A DNA stretch of 64,000 nucleotides from Zeimonas sp044507525 (lineage in GTDB: Bacteria > Pseudomonadota > Gammaproteobacteria > Burkholderiales > Burkholderiaceae_E): positions 1 through 64,000 of the forward strand of contig JBIQJM010000010.1 in NCBI GenBank assembly GCA_044507525.1, read 5' to 3'. The notes under the pieces were generated by a model. The model searched no databases. It was not told where the DNA came from and worked only from the letters and a program-made list of their open reading frames with translations. Shown one piece after another: positions 25,926 to 32,650 of the stretch (position 1 is the first letter of the stretch; each line of letters begins with the position of its first letter). The position numbers were made by a program, and so were the translations under genes.

Positions 25926-26381
25926 ATGAAGTTACGCATATCGATCAACGGAAACACGGTCGAACGCGACGTCCCGGAACGCATGCTGCTTTCCGACTTC
26001 ATCCGGCACGAGCTGCGCTTGACCGGGACGCGCGTCGGCTGCGAGATGGGCGCCTGCGGCGCGTGCACGGTCAACGTCGACGGCGATTCGGTTCGTTCCT
26101 GCCTGATCTTCGCGGCGCAGGTGGATGGCAGCGAGGTGCGCACCGTCGAATCGCTCGCCGAGGGCGATGCGCTGTCGGAGGTCCAGGAGGCGTTCCGCCG
26201 CCACAACGCGCTGCAGTGCGGGTTCTGCACCTCCGGGATCCTGATGACGGTGGCCGCTGCCCGGGAGCGCGGAGAACTGCCGCGCACCGAGGCGGCAGTG
26301 CGCGCGTTCCTGTCCGGGAACATCTGCCGCTGCACCGGATACCAGGGCATCGTCGACGCCGTACTGGAGCTCGCCTCGTGA
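25926..26381 (+). CDS. Molybdenum hydroxylase small subunit, 2x[2Fe-2S]
   Basis: A 151-residue xanthine-oxidase-family iron-sulfur subunit. The plant-ferredoxin-type cluster is bound by Cys39, 44, 47 and 59 (GCEMGACGACTV). The second, helical cluster is bound by Cys98, 101, 134 and 136 (CGFCTSG and ICRCTGYQ). All eight ligands are present. It relays electrons from the molybdenum subunit to FAD. The size and separate-gene arrangement match three-subunit enzymes such as CO dehydrogenase, quinoline 2-oxidoreductase and nicotinate or 4-hydroxybenzoyl-CoA-type relatives. The start is fixed by the abutting LivF stop. Confidence 0.94.
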   Translation: MKLRISINGNTVERDVPERMLLSDFIRHELRLTGTRVGCEMGACGACTVNVDGDSVRSCLIFAAQVDGSEVRTVESLAEGDALSEVQEAFRRHNALQCGFCTSGILMTVAAARERGELPRTEAAVRAFLSGNICRCTGYQGIVDAVLELAS

Positions 26382-27205
26382 AGCCGGGCAACTTCAGCCT
26401 TCATCGGCCGGCGAGCCTCGACGAGGCACTCGAAGTGCTGGAGGCGCACGCGAACGACGCCAAGGTCCTGGCGGGCGGCCAGTCCCTCGTGCCGGTGATG
26501 AACTTCCGCCTCGCCACGCCTGCAGTCGTCGTCGACCTGAATCGCATCACCGACCTGTCCGGCATCCGGATCGAAGACGGGTGGGTTCGCATCGGTGCGA
26601 TGACGCGGCAGAAGGAACTGCTGTCGGATCCGCTCGTCGGCAGCCACGTGCCGCTGCTCGCGCTCGCGGCAGGCCACATCGGCCACGTGCAGACGCGGAA
26701 CCGGGGAACGGTGGGCGGCAGCCTGGCCCATGCGGACCCGTCGGCGGAGATTCCGCTGGTCGCCGCGACGCTCGACGCCGAGGTCACGCTGCGCAACCGG
26801 CAGGGGGAGCGCAGGCTGCGGGCCGGGGAGTTCTTCGTCGACGTGTTGACGACGGCGCTCGAGCCGAACGAACTCGTCACCGAGATCCGGTTCCGGCCCG
26901 CCGCGCAGGGCACGCAGGTCGCCTTTCACGAGTTCGCCCGCCGGCACGGCGACTTCGCGATCGCCGCCGCTGCCGCGCAGTCGGCACCGGGCGAAGGCAT
27001 CTGCGCCGGACTCGGCGGCGTCGACAGGACCCCGGTTTCCTGCTTCCGTTCGCTGCGCACGGACCGCGCCGGAATCGACGGCGTCGTGGCCGATGCGGTC
27101 GCACGCGTCGAGCCGCAGTCGGACACGACCGCGAGCGCCGCCTACCGGCGCAAGCTGGCCGCCGCGGCGCTTTCCCGCTGCCTCGAGGAACTGGTGCTGC
27201 GATGA
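26378..27205 (+). CDS. Molybdenum hydroxylase medium subunit, FAD-binding
   Basis: A 275-residue CoxM-type flavoprotein starting at GTG that overlaps the small-subunit stop (GTGA). FAD-binding motifs are LAGGQSLVPVMNFRLA (~31-46) and NRGTVGGSLAHADPSAEIP (~108-126). The C-terminal CO_deh_flav_C-like domain is short. It receives electrons from the [2Fe-2S] subunit and passes them to an unknown acceptor. It overlaps the large-subunit gene by four bases, as expected for a 1:1:1 complex. Confidence 0.92.
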   Translation: MKPGNFSLHRPASLDEALEVLEAHANDAKVLAGGQSLVPVMNFRLATPAVVVDLNRITDLSGIRIEDGWVRIGAMTRQKELLSDPLVGSHVPLLALAAGHIGHVQTRNRGTVGGSLAHADPSAEIPLVAATLDAEVTLRNRQGERRLRAGEFFVDVLTTALEPNELVTEIRFRPAAQGTQVAFHEFARRHGDFAIAAAAAQSAPGEGICAGLGGVDRTPVSCFRSLRTDRAGIDGVVADAVARVEPQSDTTASAAYRRKLAAAALSRCLEELVLR

Positions 27206-29505
27206 ACGGACGAAAGGAAGATCCCCGGCTGCTGACGGGACGTGCCCGATTCACCGACGACGTGCATCTCGATCGCATGGTGCATGCCGCGTTCGTGCGC
27301 AGCCCGCTGCCGCACGCGGAGATCGTCGCGGTCCACACCGCGGAGGCGCTGCAGGCAGGCGCGCTTCTCGTGCTGACCGCCAGCGATCTGCCTTTCGTCG
27401 ACCGGTCCTTCGTTCTGCGCTACTCGCACCCGAGCATCCGCGGGGGCCTGGCGAGCTTCCTGGCCCCGGATCGCGTGCGCTACGTGGGCGAGCCGGTCGC
27501 GCTGGTCGTCGCGAGGGACCGCTACGAGGCCGAGGATCTCGCCGCGAAAGTCGACGTCGAATACCGCGACCTGCCGGCGGTGGCGAGTCCCGAGGAAGCG
27601 CTCGCCGACGAAGCGACGACGCTGCACGATGCGTGGCCGCGCAACGTGGCAGCGCAGTTCGTCCATGCCATCGGCGACGCCGACGCGGCCTTCGCCCGTC
27701 TGCCTCGTCGCCTGGGCGCCCGCTTCAGGCACGGCAGACAGGTACCGCTGCCCCTGGAGACCCGGGGTTGTGTCGCGCAATGGGATTCCGGCCGCGAAAC
27801 GCTGACCGTATGGATCTCGACGCAGACGCACTACAGCGTTCGCGAGAACCTGGCGTCGATCCTCGGAATCCCGGAGGACCGCGTTCGCATCGTCGCGGAA
27901 CACGTCGGCGGAGGTTTCGGCTCGAAGTCCCGAACGTACCCCGAGGAAATCGTCGTCGCCCAGGCCAGTCGTGTACTGGGCAGTCCGGTGAAGTGGATCG
28001 AGGATCGCCTCGAGGGAATGCTCGCGACGGCGCACTCGAGGGACATCACGACGGAACTGGAGATCGCCTGCGACGACGAAGGCCGGATCGGGGCGCTGCG
28101 CTCCCGGCTCGTCGTCGACATCGGCGCCTACGTGTTCACCAGCGGCATCATCACTGCCGAGGTCGCAGCCGCGCACTGTACCGGCCCGTACCGGATTCCC
28201 GACGTGCACGTCGACGTGCAGTGCGTGGGCACGAACAAGACTCCGATCGCAACGTACCGGGGCGCGGGACAACCGGAAGCCACCTTTCCGCTCGAGGTGA
28301 TGCTCGACTTGCTGGCACGCGAGCTCGGACTGTCCGCCGTCGAGATCCGCCGGCGCAATCTCGTCCGACCCGACGAACTGCCCTATCGACTGACGATTCC
28401 CTATGGCGGACCCCGGTGCGCCTTCGATGGCGGCGACTTCCCCGCGATGCTGGAACGCGCGGCGACGAACAGCGGGTTCGATCAGGACGTCCGGATCCTG
28501 GAGAGCGGCGAACGCGTCGCCTGGGGCCTGGCGTTCGGGATGGAGAGTTCCGGGCTCGTGAACGGGGAATCGGCACGCGTGCGCATCGATACGACCGGCA
28601 CGCTGACCGTCTGGTCGGGGATGTCGTCGCAGGGCCAGGGACAGTTCACCTCCTACGCCCAGGTCTGCGCGGAGGGCCTCGGCGTCCCGCTGCAGAAGGT
28701 CGACGTGCGACTGGGCGACACCGACCTGCTGCCCTTCGGTCGGGGTGCCTTCGCGAGCAGGGGCGCAGTGGTCGGAGCGAACGCGGTCGCCGCCGCAACC
28801 GCACGGCTGCGGGATCGCGTGCTCGGTTGCGCGGCGCGGCTGCTCGATTGCGACGCGAAGTCGCTGACGATCGTCGACGGCGCGGTGATCCGCGACGGTG
28901 CACGCACGGGACTCGTCCTCGCGGACATCGCGCGCGCAGTGCTGCCCGGTGGCCGTCTCTTCGAAGGCGGCAGCGCCCTCCAGGAGGAATGCATCTACGA
29001 CACCGGAAACGTGCTGACCTTCGGCGTGTCGGTGCACGCGGCCCAGGTGGCAGTGTCGCCGACCACCGGATTCGTTCGTGTCCTCGACTACTACGTCGTG
29101 CACGACGCGGGCCGCGCACTGAACCAGGCGATCGTCGAAGGCCAGGTCGTCGGGGGCGTCGTGGAAGGCATCGGCGGAACGCTGTACGCCGAGATGGTGC
29201 ACGACGCGCACGGTCAGCCGCTCACCGGGACGCTGGCCGAATACCTGGTCATGACGGCTCCCGAAGCGCCGCGCATCCGGCTCGAACACGCCGATTGCCC
29301 GGCCACGACCAACCCGCTCGGCGTGCGCGGCATCGGCGAAGGCGGGACGATCGCGGCGGCCCCTGCGATCGTCAATGCGGTGATTCGCGCGATCGATCCG
29401 CAGGGGCGACTGCCGCTGGAGCCGCTGTTCCGCCTGCCGCTGCATCCGGAGCGCGTGCTGGCCGCTTTCGAAGCGAGTGCTTCGCCGGGCGGCGCGAGCG
29501 GGTGA
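27202..29505 (+). CDS. Molybdenum hydroxylase large subunit (xanthine oxidase family)
   Basis: A 767-residue molybdopterin subunit. The N-terminal domain (~10-115) is Ald_Xan_dh_C. The Mo-binding region includes GGGFGSKS (~235), the active-site loop ATYRGAGQPEA (~351) and the C-terminal GIGEGGT containing the catalytic glutamate. The loop lacks the AYXCSFR motif of true CO dehydrogenase, so this is a hydroxylase of an organic substrate, inserting water-derived oxygen at an electron-poor carbon, often next to a ring nitrogen. The substrate is unknown. Cofactor sulfuration should need an XdhC-type factor; candidates are at 13400-14134 and 38810-40012. It is the last gene of the TetR-controlled operon. 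Confidence 0.93.
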   Translation: MNGRKEDPRLLTGRARFTDDVHLDRMVHAAFVRSPLPHAEIVAVHTAEALQAGALLVLTASDLPFVDRSFVLRYSHPSIRGGLASFLAPDRVRYVGEPVALVVARDRYEAEDLAAKVDVEYRDLPAVASPEEALADEATTLHDAWPRNVAAQFVHAIGDADAAFARLPRRLGARFRHGRQVPLPLETRGCVAQWDSGRETLTVWISTQTHYSVRENLASILGIPEDRVRIVAEHVGGGFGSKSRTYPEEIVVAQASRVLGSPVKWIEDRLEGMLATAHSRDITTELEIACDDEGRIGALRSRLVVDIGAYVFTSGIITAEVAAAHCTGPYRIPDVHVDVQCVGTNKTPIATYRGAGQPEATFPLEVMLDLLARELGLSAVEIRRRNLVRPDELPYRLTIPYGGPRCAFDGGDFPAMLERAATNSGFDQDVRILESGERVAWGLAFGMESSGLVNGESARVRIDTTGTLTVWSGMSSQGQGQFTSYAQVCAEGLGVPLQKVDVRLGDTDLLPFGRGAFASRGAVVGANAVAAATARLRDRVLGCAARLLDCDAKSLTIVDGAVIRDGARTGLVLADIARAVLPGGRLFEGGSALQEECIYDTGNVLTFGVSVHAAQVAVSPTTGFVRVLDYYVVHDAGRALNQAIVEGQVVGGVVEGIGGTLYAEMVHDAHGQPLTGTLAEYLVMTAPEAPRIRLEHADCPATTNPLGVRGIGEGGTIAAAPAIVNAVIRAIDPQGRLPLEPLFRLPLHPERVLAAFEASASPGGASG

Positions 29506-29529
29506 AGGGTTCGGTCGCGCATCGGTGAT

Positions 29530-29560
29530 CGCGCAGGCGCTCGCGAGCGGCGCCTGCGCG
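29530..29560 (+). terminator. 11-bp stem-loop at the end of the Mo-hydroxylase operon
   Basis: Arms CGCGCAGGCGC and GCGCCTGCGCG pair perfectly around a nine-base loop, starting 25 bases after the large-subunit stop codon. No U-run follows, so this is either a factor-assisted terminator or a 3'-end stabiliser. Confidence 0.5.
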
Positions 29561-29725
29561 GTGTACGAGCGAACGCGGCAGGCGGCGGCGCCGGCGAGCG
29601 CATGCACCAGAAACACACCACGCACGCACCCTGATCGTGCAGCGCAGCGCGGCGAATCCTCTCCTCGCGCGGCCACACCTTCGCCGAGACGCCGACACGG
29701 TGCTTCCGGCGCCCCCACATCGGTC

Positions 29726-29741
29726 CGGCACGCATATTGCA
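29726..29741 (+). promoter_or_regulatory. Sigma-54 (RpoN) promoter of nirBD-nasA-cobA
   Basis: The sequence CGGCACG-CATA-TTGCA matches the sigma-54 consensus TGGCACG-N4-TTGCW in all but the first base, with the invariant GG (29727-29728) and GC (29739-29740) at the exact 10-base spacing. Transcription would start near 29752, leaving a ~75-base leader before nirB. Sigma-54 plus NtrC control is the norm for assimilatory nitrate genes in proteobacteria, so the match is also expected biologically. Confidence 0.8.
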
Positions 29742-29825
29742 TTGCAATAACCGCGGGCGCGAAGCCGCGTCCGCTCCCCTGTGGAGATTCACTCGACGAC
29801 CCTCGGGTCGACCCAGCGAGAACCG

Positions 29826-32303
29826 ATGACGATGAAGCCGAGACTGGTAGTTGTGGGCAACGGCATGGCCGGCATCCGCACGCTCGAAGAGCTGCTGAAG
29901 CTGGTGCCGGAGATGTACGAGATCACCGTGTTCGGCGCCGAGCCGCATCCGAACTACAACCGCATCCTGCTCTCGCCCGTGCTGGCCGGCGAGCAGCAGT
30001 TCGACGAGATCGTGCTCAACCCGTTGTCCTGGTACGCCGACAACGGCATCACCCTGCATCTCGGCAAGGAGGTCACGCGGATCGACCGTGCCCGCCGCAA
30101 CGTGATCGCCGCCGACGGCACGCAGGCCGGCTACGACCGGCTGCTGCTGGCCACGGGCTCGCTGCCCTTCATCCTGCCGATCCCGGGCAAGGACCTGAAG
30201 GGAGTGATCGGCTACCGCGACATCCACGACACGCAGGTGATGATCGACACCGCGAGAGTGAAGAAGCGCGCGGTGGTGATCGGCGGCGGCCTGCTCGGCC
30301 TGGAGGCGGCCAACGGGCTGAAGCTGCGCGGCATGGACGTGACCGTCGTGCACCTCGGCGGCTGGCTGCTGGACCGCCAGCTCGATCCGGTGGCCGGCGA
30401 ACTGCTGGAACAGTCGCTGGCCGCGCGCGGTCTCGACTTCCGGCTCGATACGTCGACCACCGGGATCGTCGGCAACGACGCCGGCGAGGTCGTCGCGGTG
30501 CGCTTCTCCGACGGCGAGGAGATCCCGGCGGACCTGGTGGTGATGGCCGCCGGCATCCGTCCCAACACCGCGCTCGCGCAGGCCGCCGGCATCCACTGCG
30601 ATCGCGGCATCGTCGTCAACGACACCATGCAGACCTACGATCCGCGCGTGTACGCGGTGGGCGAGTGCGCCAGCCACCGGGGCGTCGCGTACGGCCTGGT
30701 CGCACCGCTGTTCGAGCAGGCGAAGATCTGCGCCAACCACCTGTCCCACTACGGCATCGGCATCTACAAGGGTTCGACCGTCTCGACCAAGCTCAAGGTC
30801 ACCGGCATCGACCTGTTCTCGGCCGGCGAGTTCATGGGCGACGAGGGCACCGAGGAGATCGTGCTCTCCGACCCGTCCGGCGGCCGCTACAGGAAGCTGG
30901 TGATCAAGGACGACCGGCTGGTCGGCGCCTGCCTGTACGGCGATACCGGCGACGCCGCCTGGTACTTCCAGCAGATCAAGGACGCCAGCGTCATCGGCGA
31001 CCGGCGCGGCACTCTCGCCTTCGGCGAAACCGCGCCGGGCGGCGGCACCGGCGGCCAGGACCGTGCCGCCACGATGGCCGACTCCGACGAGGTCTGCGGC
31101 TGCAACGGCGTGACCAAGGGCACGATCATCAAGGCGGTGCGCGAGAAGGGCCTGTTCACCGTGGACGAGGTCAAGAAGCACACGAAGGCCGCCAGCTCCT
31201 GCGGTTCGTGCGCCGGGCTGGTCGAGCAGATCCTGATGAACTGCCTGGGTTCCAACTTCCAGGAAACGCCCAGGACGAAGGCGGTCTGCGACTGCACTTC
31301 GCTGACCCACGGCGAGGTGCGCCAGGCGATCCGCCGGCATCACCTGGTCAGCCACGCGCAGGCCTACGCCTTCATGGAATGGCGCACGCCCGACGGCTGC
31401 GCCACCTGTCGCCCGGCGATCAACTACTACCTGCTCTCGACCTGGCCGCGCGAAGCGGTGGACGACCCGCAGAGCCGCTTCGTCAACGAACGCGCGCACG
31501 CCAACATCCAGAAGGACGGCACCTTCTCGGTGATTCCGCAGATCAAGGGCGGCGTGACCAACGCCGCCGAACTGCGCCGCATCGCCGACGTCGCCGACAA
31601 GTACGCGATCCCGATGGTCAAGATCACCGGCGGCCAGCGCATCGACCTGCTCGGCGTGAAGAAGGAGGACCTGGTCGACGTGTGGAAGGACCTCGGCATG
31701 CCCTCCGGCCACGCCTACGGGAAGTCGATCCGCACGGTGAAGACCTGCGTGGGCCGCGAGTTCTGCCGCTTCGGCACGCAGGACAGCACGGGCCTGGGCA
31801 TCGAACTGGAGACGATGCTCGCCAACATGTGGAGCCCGCACAAGGTCAAGCTGGCCGTCTCGGGCTGCCCGCGCAACTGCGCCGAGTCGGGCATCAAGGA
31901 CGTCGGCATCATCGCGGTCGACTCGGGATGGGAGATCCACGTCGGCGGCAACGGCGGCATCAAGACCGAGGTCGCGCGCTTCCTGGTCAAGGTGAAGACC
32001 GCCGACGAGGTGAAGGAATACACCGGCGCCTTCCTGCAGCTGTACCGCGAGGAGGCCTACTACCTCGAACGCACGGTGCACTACATCGAGCGCGTCGGCC
32101 TCGACTACGTCAAGCGCAAGGTCATCGACGACGACGCCGGCCGGCGCGCGCTGTTCGAACGCCTGCTGTACGCGCTCGAGGGGCTGCCCGACCCGTGGGC
32201 CGCGCGCATCGCCGGCGCGCACAAGCACGAGTACGCCGCGCTCACGCTGACCCGGTCGGCATCCGGCGAGCGGGTCGCCGCGACGCTGGAGGATCGGCCA
32301 TGA
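29826..32303 (+). CDS. nirB: Assimilatory nitrite reductase [NAD(P)H], large subunit
   Basis: An 825-residue siroheme enzyme that reduces nitrite to ammonium with six electrons from NAD(P)H in the cytoplasm. Domains in order: FAD/NAD(P)-binding (LVVVGNGMAG at ~7; second Rossmann VVIGGGLLGLEAA at ~150), a BFD-type [2Fe-2S] region with VCGCNGVT and SCGSCAG (~422-462), and the siroheme/[4Fe-4S] domain with TCVGREFCRFG and SGCPRNCAESG (~638-685). The ATG at 29826 was preferred over an upstream in-frame ATG because the flavin-binding strand follows immediately. It heads a four-gene operon with nirD, nasA and cobA, each overlapping or closely spaced. Confidence 0.95.
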   Translation: MTMKPRLVVVGNGMAGIRTLEELLKLVPEMYEITVFGAEPHPNYNRILLSPVLAGEQQFDEIVLNPLSWYADNGITLHLGKEVTRIDRARRNVIAADGTQAGYDRLLLATGSLPFILPIPGKDLKGVIGYRDIHDTQVMIDTARVKKRAVVIGGGLLGLEAANGLKLRGMDVTVVHLGGWLLDRQLDPVAGELLEQSLAARGLDFRLDTSTTGIVGNDAGEVVAVRFSDGEEIPADLVVMAAGIRPNTALAQAAGIHCDRGIVVNDTMQTYDPRVYAVGECASHRGVAYGLVAPLFEQAKICANHLSHYGIGIYKGSTVSTKLKVTGIDLFSAGEFMGDEGTEEIVLSDPSGGRYRKLVIKDDRLVGACLYGDTGDAAWYFQQIKDASVIGDRRGTLAFGETAPGGGTGGQDRAATMADSDEVCGCNGVTKGTIIKAVREKGLFTVDEVKKHTKAASSCGSCAGLVEQILMNCLGSNFQETPRTKAVCDCTSLTHGEVRQAIRRHHLVSHAQAYAFMEWRTPDGCATCRPAINYYLLSTWPREAVDDPQSRFVNERAHANIQKDGTFSVIPQIKGGVTNAAELRRIADVADKYAIPMVKITGGQRIDLLGVKKEDLVDVWKDLGMPSGHAYGKSIRTVKTCVGREFCRFGTQDSTGLGIELETMLANMWSPHKVKLAVSGCPRNCAESGIKDVGIIAVDSGWEIHVGGNGGIKTEVARFLVKVKTADEVKEYTGAFLQLYREEAYYLERTVHYIERVGLDYVKRKVIDDDAGRRALFERLLYALEGLPDPWAARIAGAHKHEYAALTLTRSASGERVAATLEDRP

Positions 32304-32650
32304 CCGGCACCGACAGCTGGGTGCGCGTGTGCACGATCGACGAGATCCCCGTGCTCGGCGCGCGCGTCCTGCAGTACGACGGCGGCAACATCGCGCTGTT
32401 CCGCCCCGCCGCCGATCGCGTGTTCGCGCTGGCCGACCGCTGCCCGCACAGGGGCGGACCGCTGTCGCAGGGCATCGTCAGCGGCGATACCGTGACCTGC
32501 CCGCTGCACGGCTGGATCATCCGGCTCGACAGCGGCCAGGCCTGCGCGCCCGACGTCGGCTGCGCGCGCAGCCATGCGGTAGAGCTGCGCGACGGCATCG
32601 TCTGGCTGTCGCTGTCGCAGACCGCGACCGCAGGCGAAGCCACGGCATGA
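32300..32650 (+). CDS. nirD: Nitrite reductase small subunit, Rieske-type
   Basis: A 116-residue NirD. Unlike the E. coli protein, which has lost its cluster ligands, this one keeps a complete Rieske set: Cys48-Pro-His50 and Cys67-X2-His70. It could therefore carry a [2Fe-2S] centre and take part in electron transfer. ATG overlaps the nirB stop and its stop overlaps nasA. Confidence 0.92.
   Translation: MTGTDSWVRVCTIDEIPVLGARVLQYDGGNIALFRPAADRVFALADRCPHRGGPLSQGIVSGDTVTCPLHGWIIRLDSGQACAPDVGCARSHAVELRDGIVWLSLSQTATAGEATA

Larger units (their letters stand above)
29506..29825. other. Intergenic region between the Mo-hydroxylase operon and nirB
   Basis: 320 bp without a credible gene. It holds the operon-end stem-loop (29530-29560), a sigma-54 promoter (29726-29741), a small palindrome ATTGCA-T-TGCAAT (29737-29749) next to the promoter, and two weak GC hairpins in the presumed nirB leader (about 29752-29770 and 29800-29813). 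TGCACCA near 29610 resembles one half of an NtrC site, but no complete dyad is seen. Confidence 0.6.

Noticed and set aside
25926..29505. Aerobic CO dehydrogenase (coxSML)
   Set aside because: Subunit layout is the same, but the large subunit has ATYRGAGQ at the active-site loop instead of the AYXCSFR motif required for CO oxidation.
22649..29505. Recent horizontal transfer island with integrase or IS borders
   Set aside because: No integrase, transposase, tRNA junction or direct repeat at either border. Composition is slightly less codon-biased than the housekeeping genes, but this is not enough to call transfer.
29600..29700. NtrC binding site upstream of the nirB sigma-54 promoter
   Set aside because: Only a half-site-like TGCACCA is present; no complete dyad at proper spacing was found by eye.
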